From assembly GCF_003071065.1 (NCBI RefSeq), contig NZ_QCXX01000007.1:62669-126668 (forward strand): DNA of 64,000 nucleotides, read 5' to 3'. Below the pieces are notes generated by a model that saw nothing but the letters and a program-made list of their open reading frames with translations, did not search any database and was not told the DNA's origin. A program made the translations under genes and the position numbers. Of the stretch, positions 1 through 10,552 are shown piece after piece; the stretch's first letter is position 1; each line of letters opens with the position of its first letter. The DNA comes from Sphingobacterium athyrii. Its GTDB lineage: Bacteria; Bacteroidota; Bacteroidia; Sphingobacteriales; Sphingobacteriaceae.

Positions 1-677
1 TGGGACTAAAAGATCCCATTGGCACACGCCTACGGATTCGAACTGTTCCCGGAACAATTATCGGTGTGGTAAAGGACTTTAATTATGCAAGCGCGAGGCA
101 GAAAATTGAGCCGATGGTATTCCAATACAGCCCCAAAGATTGCTGGCAGCTTTATATCAAAACAACAGCTTCCGGAGCCAAATCTGCTTTGAACTCAATG
201 CAACAGATCTGGAAAAACTATTATGATGATATGCCTATGAACTATAGTTTCCTTGATGAAAGCTACCAAAAGCAATATACGAATGAACAGAAACAAGGTA
301 CCTTATTCAATTTCTTCGCACTGATCGCTATCCTGATCTCCTGTCTAGGACTCCTGGGATTATGTACCTATACCGCACAGGTCAAAACCAAGGAGATTGG
401 GATCAGAAAGGTTCTTGGAGCCACCGTATTCAACATTATAAAACTATTAAACAAGGAATTTTTAGTCTTAGTAATTCTGGCCAATGTCATCGCTATACCG
501 ATCGCTTTGTATTTCAGCATAAACTGGCTCAATGGCTTTGCCTTTAGAACGACACTCCCCATGACTATATTTTTATATGCAGGTGGGATAACAATTGCTA
601 TTGCATTATTTACCGTTAGTTTCCAATCCATCAAAGCTGCTTACGCCAATCCCGTAAAAAGTCTGCACGATGAATAG
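1..677 (+). CDS. ABC transporter permease, FtsX/MacB family, 5'-truncated by window edge
   Basis: The open frame runs into the left edge, so only about 224 C-terminal residues are visible. They start in the second periplasmic (MacB_PCD-like) domain, with the family motif G-V-V-K-D-F-N-Y. The last FtsX domain follows: a membrane segment (FFALIAILISCLGLLGLCTY), the cytoplasmic coupling motif KEIGIRKVLGAT, two more membrane segments, and the tail NPVKSLHDE. Such inner-membrane proteins pair with a MacB/LolD-type ATPase to move substrates through or out of the periplasm. The next permease starts 33 bp downstream on the same strand, so the two are probably co-transcribed. The promoter lies outside the window. 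Substrate unknown. Confidence 0.9.
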   Translation, partial: GLKDPIGTRLRIRTVPGTIIGVVKDFNYASARQKIEPMVFQYSPKDCWQLYIKTTASGAKSALNSMQQIWKNYYDDMPMNYSFLDESYQKQYTNEQKQGTLFNFFALIAILISCLGLLGLCTYTAQVKTKEIGIRKVLGATVFNIIKLLNKEFLVLVILANVIAIPIALYFSINWLNGFAFRTTLPMTIFLYAGGITIAIALFTVSFQSIKAAYANPVKSLHDE

Positions 678-710
678 CTTATATCTAAGGACCAAAAACA
701 ACACCATAAA

Positions 711-3077
711 ATGATTCGATTATTCCTAAAAACAGCACTTAGAAATTTAAAACGCAACCCGCTAAATACGGCAATCAATATTCTTGGATTATCCCTTGGA
801 ATTACAGTCGCATTGGTAAGTACACTGTGGATCTCGAAACAGTTTTCCTTCAACAAGCATTATGAAAACCATGATAGTATTTATCAGATGATGATGACGG
901 GAACTTTCAATGGTGAAAAATCTACGGATGGGACTTCCACGCCCATTCCGTTAGCTAAGGTTATTGCATCAGATTTCACCGATGAAATTCAAGATTTAGC
1001 ATTGGTCACCGATATGGAAAGTAATACGATCAAAGTCGGTGACAAGAAACTGAATGCCTCTGGCTTTTATGCAATGGGCAAATTTTCAGAACTATTTTCG
1101 TTCGAATCTGTACTGGGAAATACGCTCACTCCAACGGCAACCTCCAGCATCATTATCTCCGAATCATTGGCCAACGCTCTAATGGGATCGGCTGATGTGA
1201 TCGGGAAAACTATTCAGCTCAACGGGAAGGAACAATATACGATACAAGGAGTTTATAAAGATATACCTGAAAACAACACTTTTCACGGGTTGCAGTATAT
1301 TTTGCCGTTTGTAGATTACCTCCGTAAAAATGAAGGCATAGACGAAAAATGGTCAAACTGCTTCTTTAGTACCTTTGGTAGAATCGAAAACCCGCAAAAT
1401 ATCCCCGGGATAGAGCATAAACTAACCAGCATCTTTAGAACAAATCTGACGGATATCAACCCCGAGATTCTGTTGCACCCCATGTCCAAATGGCATCTCT
1501 ATGACGCTTTCAAAAATGGTAAAAATGTCGGTGGACAGATTCAATATGTCTGGATGTTTGCCTGGATCAGTGTGTTTATTCTTTTGTTGGCCAGTATCAA
1601 TTTTATTAACCTCAGTACGGCCCGAAGTTTAAAAAGAGGAAAGGAAATTGGTATTTTAAAATCGGTCGGTGTCAACCGCCGGCAACTGATTACCGGATTT
1701 TTAGTTGAATCCATCCTGTCCGTATCCTGTGCTTTTCTGATAGCGCTTATAATAAGCACTTTGCTTCTTCCGTGGATAAATGCCATTACCAAAACCACAT
1801 TAGCTATTCCATTTACGAGTATTCAATTCTACCTATACTCCTTTTTGGGGATTTTCTCTGTTGGAATCCTGGCTGGAATTTACCCTGCGCTATTCTTATC
1901 CTCTTTTAATCCGATCCTTGCGCTCAAAGGAAAGATGAACATCGGCAAAAGAGGATTCAATGCCAGAAAGGGAATGGTTGTTGTACAATTTGCGATTTCC
2001 ATCTTTTTGATGATTGCAACCTATCTGGTGATCAAACAATTGCACTATACAAAAGACCGTCCGATCGGTTATAAAAGTTCAAACTTAGTAAACGTTACTA
2101 GCAGCAGTCAGTTAATTTCCAAAAACTTTGAGATCCTAAGAAAAGAATTGATTGATCAAGGCCTGATTCAGGAGGCATCACTCACTTCGAGTTTTGTCAA
2201 TAAGCTCACTTTAACTGGCGGTGGTTTTAACTGGCAGGGGAATGAAACAAAGGAAGGATCCATTATGGGCATTTTCACCGTAGATGAAAACTTTGCCAAC
2301 ACTGTACAATGGAATTTTTTGAAGGGAAGAAATTTCTCCAAGGATTTTAAGACAGATTCCACGGGAGTAATCATCAATGAAGCTGCGGCCAAATTTATGG
2401 GGGTTACAGATCTGACAAGCAAACAATTGTCTAAAAGAGGGATTAACTACACAATTATCGGTATTATACAGAATACCTTATCTGAATCCCCATTTAAGTC
2501 GATTACGCCAACAGCCTATTTTCTTGATTTTCTACCAAAAAATAAAATAACACTCAGACTGAATGAACAGCAAGATATCAGTCAGACAATGAAAGCAATC
2601 GCACAACAATTCAATCGCTTTGATCCAGATCTCATCTTTGATTATGCATTCACAGATAAAGAATACGCCAAGCAATTTGAGCAAATGGAAATGATCAAAA
2701 GCCTGACCAGTATTTTTACGGGGCTCGCCATACTGATCTCCTGTCTTGGACTATATGCTCTGGTGGCATTTCTAACCGAGCAACGTGAAAAAGAAATTGG
2801 TATCCGTAAGGTTCTTGGCGCATCAGAACTTGGTTTATGGAGATTATTATGTACCGAATACATCTGGTTAACATTGATCGGATTTCTTGTTGCTGCCCCC
2901 TTGGCTTATCTCCTAATGGAATCTTGGCTTGAAAATTATGTCTATCGTATATCAATTACCTGGACTGTATTTGCGGTTACAGGCTTAACAGCCTTAGTCA
3001 TTACCTTGTTGACAGTTAGTTATCAAGCGATCAAAGCAACCTGGGCAAACCCCGTGAAAACATTAAGAAGCGAATAA
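711..3077 (+). CDS. ABC transporter permease, FtsX/MacB family (permease 2)
   Basis: A full-length 788-residue permease with the Bacteroidetes duplicated layout. There is an N-terminal membrane helix (about 19-42), a large periplasmic MacB_PCD domain, and a first FtsX block of three helices (about 280-395). A fifth helix (about 425-445) leads to a second periplasmic domain, then a terminal FtsX block of three helices. The two coupling loops differ: the first reads KEIGILKSVG, a departure from the RKVLG seen in the paralogues, and the last is the standard KEIGIRKVLGAS. The tail is NPVKTLRSE rather than LRDE. It is the last gene of the first run; a 215-bp gap holding a sigma-54-type control module follows it. 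No ATPase domain is present. Confidence 0.93.
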   Translation: MIRLFLKTALRNLKRNPLNTAINILGLSLGITVALVSTLWISKQFSFNKHYENHDSIYQMMMTGTFNGEKSTDGTSTPIPLAKVIASDFTDEIQDLALVTDMESNTIKVGDKKLNASGFYAMGKFSELFSFESVLGNTLTPTATSSIIISESLANALMGSADVIGKTIQLNGKEQYTIQGVYKDIPENNTFHGLQYILPFVDYLRKNEGIDEKWSNCFFSTFGRIENPQNIPGIEHKLTSIFRTNLTDINPEILLHPMSKWHLYDAFKNGKNVGGQIQYVWMFAWISVFILLLASINFINLSTARSLKRGKEIGILKSVGVNRRQLITGFLVESILSVSCAFLIALIISTLLLPWINAITKTTLAIPFTSIQFYLYSFLGIFSVGILAGIYPALFLSSFNPILALKGKMNIGKRGFNARKGMVVVQFAISIFLMIATYLVIKQLHYTKDRPIGYKSSNLVNVTSSSQLISKNFEILRKELIDQGLIQEASLTSSFVNKLTLTGGGFNWQGNETKEGSIMGIFTVDENFANTVQWNFLKGRNFSKDFKTDSTGVIINEAAAKFMGVTDLTSKQLSKRGINYTIIGIIQNTLSESPFKSITPTAYFLDFLPKNKITLRLNEQQDISQTMKAIAQQFNRFDPDLIFDYAFTDKEYAKQFEQMEMIKSLTSIFTGLAILISCLGLYALVAFLTEQREKEIGIRKVLGASELGLWRLLCTEYIWLTLIGFLVAAPLAYLLMESWLENYVYRISITWTVFAVTGLTALVITLLTVSYQAIKATWANPVKTLRSE

Positions 3078-3085
3078 GACCAATT

Positions 3086-3123
3086 TGTTCGGGGACGGAC
3101 ACCAAACTGTCCGTTTCCGAACA
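3086..3123 (+). promoter_or_regulatory. paired 16-bp activator sites, run B
   Basis: Two dyads lie between permeases 2 and 3. The distal one is TGTTCGGGGACGGACA (3086-3101) and the proximal one is TGTCCGTTTCCGAACA (3108-3123), with centres 22 bp apart. Both fit TGTNCG-N4-CGNACA. The same paired arrangement precedes three other permease runs. They are read here as upstream activating sites for an NtrC-family regulator. The sites themselves are seen directly; the regulator is inferred. Confidence 0.7.
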
Positions 3124-3177
3124 TTTAGGTTTAAAAAAAACCAGAACAAAACCCTAAAAATCAAAAGATTACATTTA

Positions 3178-3193
3178 TGGCAAACGAATTGAA
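3178..3193 (+). promoter_or_regulatory. sigma-54-like -24/-12 promoter, run B
   Basis: TGGCAAACGAATTGAA has TGGC and TTG in the sigma-54 register (consensus TGGCACG-N4-TTGCW), with a weak -12 ending (TTGA). The -12 G lies about 75.5 bp from the centre of the proximal activator site, as in the other three modules. The predicted leader to the start codon at 3293 is about 90 nt. Confidence 0.6.
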
Positions 3194-3292
3194 TTAACCA
3201 TTTTCTATTGTGCACGACCATGAATACAGCTATCCATTTGGATAAATGGATTATGGACTAGTAAATTATGAAAAATTCAAAATATCAATTCG

Positions 3293-5656
3293 ATGATAAA
3301 GAATTACCTTAAAATTGCATGGCGAAACTTGTGGAAAAGCAAAGGCTACTCTGCAATCAACATCATTGGGCTTTCCATTGGTATGGCTGCTGTACTGATT
3401 ATTGGCATATGGGTGCAAAACCAGTTGCAATTCGATAATTTTTACAGCAATAAAGATCGCCTGTATAAACTTTGGAATAAATATCAAAATGATGAGGGAA
3501 AAATAAGTCTAATGGACGTCACCTCAGGGCGAGCAGCTCCTGCCCTATTAGAAGATTATCCGGAAGTAGAACGCGCAGCTCGCATGTATTTTAGTACAAA
3601 CAGACTACTGTCGTTTGATGATAAAAAAATCAAATCAAAAGGAAACGAGGTAGACCCGTCATTTCTACAGCTATTTGATTTCAAACTTCGACGGGGAAAT
3701 AATCATCAGGCCCTAGCAGAAACAAAGAATATCATTTTAACAGAAAGCTTAGCAAAAAGTATATTTGGTAATATCGATCCATTGGATAAAACCATTACGC
3801 TCGACAATAAGGAACCTTATAAAGTTTCTGCTGTTATGCAAGATTTGCCAAGTAATACCAATTTCGATTTTAATTATCTGATCCCGTTAGCTGATGCTAG
3901 TAAATATTCACCAAATTGGAATACAATTACGTTCTCAACCTACGTGCAATTAAAATCGGGAACCAATATTGAGGCTTTCAATAATAAGCTCATCAATATT
4001 ATCGAAAAAAAATCCAACAAGGAGCTAAAAGGATCGCTGTTTCTGTATCCAATGTCCAAAATGCATCTGTATTCCAGATTCGAACAAGGTATTCCAGTTG
4101 GGGGAAAGATTGATCAGGTTAAGCTGGTTGCAGGAATTGGTCTATTGATACTATTGATTGCCTGCATTAATTTTATAAATCTTAGTACCGCCCGCAGCCA
4201 AAAAAGAGCAAAGGAAGTTGCTGTACGAAAAGTTGTAGGAGCTAGACGTCTCAATTTAATTGTCCAATTTCTTACAGAATCAGTCCTGCTAGCTTTTATA
4301 TCGGGCTTAAGCGCGATAGTATTGACTAAGCTTACGCTCCCGTTATTTAATAAGATTTTCGATAGGCCGTTATTCTTTTCGTTCTCAGATACAACAATAT
4401 GGCTGTCGTTGATAGGCTTTATCTTCATAACGGGACTATTGGCTGGATTATATCCGGCATTTGTACTGTCCGCTTTCAAGCCCATTAAATCATTAAAAAT
4501 ATTTGCACGGTCAAAAAAATTTCCCTTGAGTTTTCGGGAATTATTGGTTGTTCTTCAATTTAGCATAGCTGTTATACTGATAATTGCTACCATTGTCGTC
4601 AGGCGGCAAATTGAATATGCAGGACAGCGAGACGTTGGCTATAATACCGCTCAATTGCTCGAAATAGGAATGGAAGGTGATTTAGGGAAAAATTATGAGG
4701 CCATCAGATCAGAATTGATCAATAATGGGGTGGCTACAGCCGTCACAAGGATAGGATCATCAATCACTGGTAGTTCTGGAAATTCCTGGGGTGGTTTTTC
4801 CTGGGCAGGAGCTACTCCTGAGCAAGAGAAAAAAATGGGATTTGATCTGGGAAGAGCAGAAAGTGACTTTGTCAAAACACTCGGATTAAAGCTCATAGCA
4901 GGACGTGATATCGATTATGCAAGATTAGCAGCCGATAGTACTGCTGCACTGCTGAATGAAGCCGCCGTCAAAGAAATGAAATTGAAAAATCCAATCGGAA
5001 GTTATCTCAAATGGGGAGACGGAACTTATACCATCGTGGGCGTAATAAACGACTATATCAGCGGTTCTCCTTATAATCCGGTAAAACCGATGCTTATATA
5101 CGCGAATAAGACAGCACTATTCAATTTGGTTATCCGTACAAATCCCAACGCTTCGATGAGCGACCAGCTCAAAAAAATCGAACAAATTATTAAAAAATTC
5201 AATCCCGCGTATCCCTTCGAGTATCAATTTGTCGATCAAAAATTTGCCACTAAATTCAAAGACCAACAACAAACAGCCCAGCTCGCTTTCATCTTTTCGG
5301 GGCTAGCGATCTTTATTTCCTGTCTGGGTTTATTTGGATTAGCATCATATATCGCCGAGCTGAGGACCAAAGAAATTGGTATTCGTAAAGTACTGGGCGC
5401 CTCAGTAAGCGGAATTACGGCGATGCTATCCAAAGATTTTGTCAAGCTTGTTATTATTTCTATTCTAATTGCTTCACCTATTGCATGGTGGGCAATGAAT
5501 AAATGGCTGCAGGATTTCTCTTATCGAACCGAAATACAGTGGTGGAATTTTGCATTAGCAGGCTTAGCAGCCTTGGCTGTCGCCTTCGTAACGGTAAGTT
5601 CGCAAGCAATTAGAGCGGCAAATCACAATCCGGTGAAAACATTAAGGGACGAATAA
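3293..5656 (+). CDS. ABC transporter permease, FtsX/MacB family (permease 3)
   Basis: A 787-residue two-FtsX-domain permease that heads a run of four. The N terminus MIKNYLKIAWRNLWKSKGYS is the form shared by most paralogues and fixes the start. Coupling loops are KEVAVRKVVGARRLNL in the first FtsX block and KEIGIRKVLGASVSGI in the second. The helix ASPIAWWAMNKWLQDFSYR near the end recurs almost word for word in permease 4, so these two are probably recent duplicates. The tail is NPVKTLRDE. It is transcribed from the sigma-54-like element upstream and followed 30 bp later by permease 4. It acts in the inner membrane with two large periplasmic domains; the substrate is not predictable. Confidence 0.93.
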   Translation: MIKNYLKIAWRNLWKSKGYSAINIIGLSIGMAAVLIIGIWVQNQLQFDNFYSNKDRLYKLWNKYQNDEGKISLMDVTSGRAAPALLEDYPEVERAARMYFSTNRLLSFDDKKIKSKGNEVDPSFLQLFDFKLRRGNNHQALAETKNIILTESLAKSIFGNIDPLDKTITLDNKEPYKVSAVMQDLPSNTNFDFNYLIPLADASKYSPNWNTITFSTYVQLKSGTNIEAFNNKLINIIEKKSNKELKGSLFLYPMSKMHLYSRFEQGIPVGGKIDQVKLVAGIGLLILLIACINFINLSTARSQKRAKEVAVRKVVGARRLNLIVQFLTESVLLAFISGLSAIVLTKLTLPLFNKIFDRPLFFSFSDTTIWLSLIGFIFITGLLAGLYPAFVLSAFKPIKSLKIFARSKKFPLSFRELLVVLQFSIAVILIIATIVVRRQIEYAGQRDVGYNTAQLLEIGMEGDLGKNYEAIRSELINNGVATAVTRIGSSITGSSGNSWGGFSWAGATPEQEKKMGFDLGRAESDFVKTLGLKLIAGRDIDYARLAADSTAALLNEAAVKEMKLKNPIGSYLKWGDGTYTIVGVINDYISGSPYNPVKPMLIYANKTALFNLVIRTNPNASMSDQLKKIEQIIKKFNPAYPFEYQFVDQKFATKFKDQQQTAQLAFIFSGLAIFISCLGLFGLASYIAELRTKEIGIRKVLGASVSGITAMLSKDFVKLVIISILIASPIAWWAMNKWLQDFSYRTEIQWWNFALAGLAALAVAFVTVSSQAIRAANHNPVKTLRDE

Positions 5657-5686
5657 TTATCCGTTATTATATTTAGCAGAAACAAC

Positions 5687-8065
5687 ATGATCAAGACATA
5701 CATCAAAATCGCGTGGCGGAATTTGTTAAAAAACAAAGCTTTTTCGGCAATTAATATTCTCGGTTTGGCTATTGGTATGGCAGGTGCTTTACTTATCGCA
5801 CTGTGGTTACAGAACATGTTAGGCATGGATCGATTCCATGAGAAAAGTGACCGACTTTATATTATTAGTAATAGAGACATTTATCAAGGCGAATTACAAG
5901 CCTGGACAAATACACCTAAAATAATGGGACCTACACTGAAAAATGATTTCCCTGAAATCGAAAGTTTTACGCGTATCGAGCAAGATGATAAATTTCTAAC
6001 GAGCTACGGTGATAAAAATTTAGTTTCAAGCGCCAGCTTTGTCGATCCCGGCTTTTTCAATATGTTCAGCTATCCATTACTTAAAGGGAATAAAACCAAT
6101 CTACTTCAAGATGCGAATTCAGTTGTCATTACGGAGCAATATGCGAAGGCTCTTTTTGGTGACAATGATCCAATAGGAAAAACGATCAAAATAGAATCAA
6201 AGTATTTGGTAACCGTCCAAGCGATCGTAAAAGATCCTTCCAGCTACAGCAGCTTGCAGTTTGATTATCTGCTTTCGTGGGATTTAGCTAAGAAAATGGG
6301 TTATGTAGATAAAAATTGGTCTAACAATTCAACATATACATATGTATTATTACGGGAAGGGATAACATTGGAAAACTTCAATGCAAAAATCAGACTTTTC
6401 AGCCAAAACCATATCAATGTAGGTGACAATGAAATTAAGTCTACAAACGAAATATTTGCTTTTCCTTACAAAGATACCTATTTGTATGATAGAAGCGAGC
6501 AGGGAGAATACACGTCTGGTCGTATACAATTAGTCCGTTTGTTTACCTGGATTGGCGCTTTTATTTTGCTTGTTGCCTGTATTAATTTCATGAATCTCAG
6601 TACAGCTCGCTCCGAAAGAAGAGCCAAAGAAGTTGGCGTACGCAAAGTAATCGGTGCTCAACGAAAAAGCCTTATCCTACAATTTATTGTCGAAAGTATC
6701 TTAATAAGTATTGCCGCAATGGCACTTGCACTTGTATTTATTGTATTGGTGCTCCCCGCTTTTAATAATTTGGTTGAAAAAAATCTCACGATCTCCATCC
6801 TGTCCGGTAATACCTGGTTGTTCTTAATGGGTTTCACTCTTTTGACTGGAATATTGGCAGGAAGTTATCCCGCATTTTTTTTATCCTCATTTAAACCTTT
6901 GAAAACACTAAAAGGAAAATTGAATACTTACGATAAGGGGATTAGTATACGCTCCATTTTAGTTATTGTCCAATTTAGTCTTGCTATTATTCTAATCGTT
7001 GCTACAATCATTGTTTATCAACAAATCCAGCACACAAAAAATCGAGATAGAGGGTATAATGATAATGGATTGCTAGCGACCAAATTTTCTGGAACACTGG
7101 AAAAAAACTATCTGAGTCTCAAGAACGAATTATTAACTAGCAACGCTGTCATTGCAGTATCTAAAAACATGTCCCCTGTGACAAATCGCTATAGTAATGG
7201 TTGGGGATTTAGCTGGCCAGGAAGTACTGAAAGTGATAAAAAATTCTCTTTCGACCGTTTTAGTACCGATGCCGATGCGATTAAAAACTTAGGTTTTAAA
7301 CTCATAGCCGGACGGGATATTGATGCGTATAAATACAAGACAGATAGCGCAGCGATATTACTTACAGAGTCTGCCGTAAGGAAAATGCGTTTGACGAATC
7401 CAGTTGGCCAAACGGTCAATGGAGATGGTAGAGATTGGACAGTCGTAGGAATAATCAAAGATTTCGTCATAGAGTCTCCTTTTCAGGAAAGTTATCCTAT
7501 GATCATTCTAGGTCCGCATTCTTGGTTTACCACGATTCATTATCGTTTGAATACGAATCGCGGCATCGCAGAAAATTTGAAAACAATAGAATCAATCTTT
7601 AAAAAATTCAATCCGGATTATCCTTTTGAATACCAGTTTATCGACAAAACCTATGAACAGAAATTTAAAGAAACGAAAGCTATAGGTACACTCGCAATGG
7701 TATTTGCAGGATTGACCATCTTTATTTCCTGTCTCGGTCTTCTCGCATTGATCGCATATATGGCCGAAACCCGGATGAAAGAAATTGCCGTGCGCAAAGT
7801 CCTCGGCGCAAGTGTTGCACAAGTAACCTCTTTGCTGTCCGTGGACTTTATTAAATTGGTGATAATTGCTATTCTGATTGCTTCACCAATAGCCTGGTGG
7901 GCCATGGACAAATGGTTGCAGGATTACAGTTACCGTATCCAGATCCAATGGCATTACTTTGTTATTGCAGGATTAATGGCAATATTAATCAGCATGGCAA
8001 CCATAAGTTATCAAGCCATTAAAGCAGCACTTAGCAATCCGGTGGATAGTTTAAGGGACGAATAA
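5687..8065 (+). CDS. ABC transporter permease, FtsX/MacB family (permease 4)
   Basis: A 792-residue permease, second in its run, in the same frame style as permease 3. The first coupling loop is KEVGVRKVIGAQRKSL. The terminal loop is KEIAVRKVLGASVAQV, with A for G at the third position. The last membrane block (ASPIAWWAMDKWLQDYSYR) is close to permease 3, while the periplasmic domains between helices differ much more. The tail is NPVDSLRDE. Short gaps on both sides (30 and 31 bp) and no internal terminator indicate one transcript. Confidence 0.93.
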   Translation: MIKTYIKIAWRNLLKNKAFSAINILGLAIGMAGALLIALWLQNMLGMDRFHEKSDRLYIISNRDIYQGELQAWTNTPKIMGPTLKNDFPEIESFTRIEQDDKFLTSYGDKNLVSSASFVDPGFFNMFSYPLLKGNKTNLLQDANSVVITEQYAKALFGDNDPIGKTIKIESKYLVTVQAIVKDPSSYSSLQFDYLLSWDLAKKMGYVDKNWSNNSTYTYVLLREGITLENFNAKIRLFSQNHINVGDNEIKSTNEIFAFPYKDTYLYDRSEQGEYTSGRIQLVRLFTWIGAFILLVACINFMNLSTARSERRAKEVGVRKVIGAQRKSLILQFIVESILISIAAMALALVFIVLVLPAFNNLVEKNLTISILSGNTWLFLMGFTLLTGILAGSYPAFFLSSFKPLKTLKGKLNTYDKGISIRSILVIVQFSLAIILIVATIIVYQQIQHTKNRDRGYNDNGLLATKFSGTLEKNYLSLKNELLTSNAVIAVSKNMSPVTNRYSNGWGFSWPGSTESDKKFSFDRFSTDADAIKNLGFKLIAGRDIDAYKYKTDSAAILLTESAVRKMRLTNPVGQTVNGDGRDWTVVGIIKDFVIESPFQESYPMIILGPHSWFTTIHYRLNTNRGIAENLKTIESIFKKFNPDYPFEYQFIDKTYEQKFKETKAIGTLAMVFAGLTIFISCLGLLALIAYMAETRMKEIAVRKVLGASVAQVTSLLSVDFIKLVIIAILIASPIAWWAMDKWLQDYSYRIQIQWHYFVIAGLMAILISMATISYQAIKAALSNPVDSLRDE

Positions 8066-8096
8066 AATAAATATTACTAACCAACACAACCCGATT

Positions 8097-10502
8097 ATGA
8101 TAAAGAATAATCTAAAAATAGCGTGGCGGAATCTAAGAAGAAATTCTTCCACCTCGATCATTAATATCACTGGGTTAGCCTTGGGTATTGCAATCTGTTT
8201 GCTGATAAGCCTATATGTTGCTGATGAGTTCAGTTTTGACCGTTTCAATACAAATGCGGATCGAATTGTACGTGTGGTCTTCCGCGGTACGGTAAAAGGG
8301 GGAACGATGAATGAGGCTCATGTCATGCCACCGGTGGCGGCAACAATGAAAGCTGAACTAACCGAAGTACAGGAGACAGCACGTTTGAGGCAAGGTGGGG
8401 CTCCCTTATTTTTGGTTGGTGATAAGATTTTTCGTGATGAACAGATGGCCTATGTTGATGCTTCTTTCTTTAAAATATTTACCCTGCCCTTTATCAAAGG
8501 TGATGCTAATACAGCAGTGAAGATGCCTTATACTGCGGTCATATCTGAATCCATGGCACGCAAATATTTTGGAACGACAGATGTCGTAGGTAGGGATCTC
8601 ACCATAAAAGGCGACCAAAATAGACTAAAAATTACCGGAGTAATGAAGGATATCCCCAGCAATTCGCACTTCCATTTTGATATTTTCACCTCAATGACGG
8701 CGCTGGAGGACTCCCGTTCAAACTCCTGGATGACATCCGAATATTATACCTATGCACTGCTTGCAGAAAATACCTCATTAAAAAATCTGGAAAAAAACTT
8801 AGCGACCCTATTTGACAAACATGTCGGTGCTCAATTTATGGCCGGGTTCGGAATGAGTTACGAGGATTACAAAAAATCAGGCAATACAATAGGTCTCTAT
8901 TTGCAGCCCCTGACCGATATCCATCTGCACTCCAATTTTGGCTACGATCTAAGTCCATCGGGTGATATCCGATATATTTATATTTTTAGTGCCATAGCAT
9001 TGTTTATGTTATTGATTGCGACGATCAATTTTATGAACTTATCTACAGCCAGTGGTTTCCGGAGAAGTCGGGAAGTAGGTGTACGGAAAGTACTCGGTGC
9101 CGACAGGCAAAGCCTGATCCGTCAGTTCCTCTTCGAAGGCATTCTGCTGACCTATCTGGCTTTGTTTCTGGCAGTCGGCATTGTTTTACTGGCCCTTCCC
9201 TTATTTAATCAATTATCGGGTAAGTCCATTGCCATTCAACAGCTCGATTTTGCCCGCATAATCCCCCTCCTGCTCGCATTCGGATTATTGGTCGGTCTAT
9301 TTTCGAGTACTTATTCGGCTCTATATCTAGCTGCTTTCAATCCTTTGACCGTATTAAAAGGGCGTTTGTTGCGATCTACAAAACGATTCAATCTCAGGAG
9401 CAGCCTTGTGGTCTTTCAGTTTATGATTTCCGTGGGACTCATTTTCTGCACCGTGGTTGTCATCCGACAGCTCGATTATATGCGGAATATCAAATTAGGC
9501 TATGAAAAGGAGAATGTCATTGTGATCCAGAGCTGGCCCTTGGGCAAAAATGAAAAAACTTACGTCAAGCTGCTATCCGAAGATAGCCGCGTAAAACATA
9601 TCTCCCGCTCATCGTACCTGCCCGCTGGAGAAACTAACAACAATAACTTCTTTGTCTATCCGGACGGAAATACAGAAAAATGGGTGAAAACACTGCGTTA
9701 TGACATAGATGAGGAATATATTGCTGCGATGGGTATGCAGCTTAACGAGGGGCGAAATTTTTCGAAAGCTTTTGGGAACGATACCTTATCCATTATCGTG
9801 AATGAAACCGCAGCAAAAGATCTGGGCTGGAAAGGGAAAAGCCTTGGCCATACATTGACCAATAAGGATAACAAAACCTATCGTGTCGTGGGTGTCGTCA
9901 AAGATTTCCACTTTAAATCGCTGCACGAACCCATTTCACCACTGGTGATGGTACTGAGCGATCAAGCTGGGAGCCTGATTGTCAAAACACAGACAAAAGA
10001 TACCGAGGCCCTGATTAAAAAATTGAAAGCTGTCTACGACTCGTTCCCTTCCGATATTCCATTCAACTATTCTTTCCTCGATGATCGCTATGCCCAGACC
10101 TATCAGGCCGAAGTCAAAACAGGAAAATTGTTAAGCATATTCGCCGGACTGACGATTTTCGTCGCCTGTCTGGGTTTATTTGGATTAGCTATTTTTACGG
10201 CAAATCAGCGCCGGAAAGAAATAGGTATACGTAAAGTCATCGGCGCCTCTGTTCCCGGTATTACAGGGATGCTTTCAGCAGAATTTATCAAACTTGTCCT
10301 GATCGCCATCGTGATTTCTTCACCGATAGCCTGGTGGGCGATGTACAAATGGCTGGAAAATTTTGCTTACCGCATTGAAATGCAATGGTGGATGTTTGCC
10401 GTTGCAGGACTAATCGCTGTATTGATCGCACTGCTGACAGTGAGTTCGCAAGCCATCAAGGCGGCTGTGGCAAATCCGGTTGACAGTCTGCGGGAGGAAT
10501 AA
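8097..10502 (+). CDS. ABC transporter permease, FtsX/MacB family (permease 5)
   Basis: An 801-residue permease, third in its run. It has a first helix after MIKNNLKIAWRNLRRNSST and the block INFMNLSTASGFRRSREVGVRKVLGADRQSL in the first FtsX domain. The second FtsX domain carries KEIGIRKVIGASVPGI and ASPIAWWAMYKW-type helices (here SSPIAWWAMYKWLENFAYR). The second periplasmic domain contains the family stretch RVVGVVKDFHFKSLHEPISP. The tail is NPVDSLREE. Its composition looks slightly more GC-rich than permeases 3 and 4, so the run may have been assembled from copies of different age. Confidence 0.93.
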   Translation: MIKNNLKIAWRNLRRNSSTSIINITGLALGIAICLLISLYVADEFSFDRFNTNADRIVRVVFRGTVKGGTMNEAHVMPPVAATMKAELTEVQETARLRQGGAPLFLVGDKIFRDEQMAYVDASFFKIFTLPFIKGDANTAVKMPYTAVISESMARKYFGTTDVVGRDLTIKGDQNRLKITGVMKDIPSNSHFHFDIFTSMTALEDSRSNSWMTSEYYTYALLAENTSLKNLEKNLATLFDKHVGAQFMAGFGMSYEDYKKSGNTIGLYLQPLTDIHLHSNFGYDLSPSGDIRYIYIFSAIALFMLLIATINFMNLSTASGFRRSREVGVRKVLGADRQSLIRQFLFEGILLTYLALFLAVGIVLLALPLFNQLSGKSIAIQQLDFARIIPLLLAFGLLVGLFSSTYSALYLAAFNPLTVLKGRLLRSTKRFNLRSSLVVFQFMISVGLIFCTVVVIRQLDYMRNIKLGYEKENVIVIQSWPLGKNEKTYVKLLSEDSRVKHISRSSYLPAGETNNNNFFVYPDGNTEKWVKTLRYDIDEEYIAAMGMQLNEGRNFSKAFGNDTLSIIVNETAAKDLGWKGKSLGHTLTNKDNKTYRVVGVVKDFHFKSLHEPISPLVMVLSDQAGSLIVKTQTKDTEALIKKLKAVYDSFPSDIPFNYSFLDDRYAQTYQAEVKTGKLLSIFAGLTIFVACLGLFGLAIFTANQRRKEIGIRKVIGASVPGITGMLSAEFIKLVLIAIVISSPIAWWAMYKWLENFAYRIEMQWWMFAVAGLIAVLIALLTVSSQAIKAAVANPVDSLREE

Positions 10503-10552
10503 TCTCCTATACGACAAAAACAATGATATTGTAAACGCAACACAATAAAATT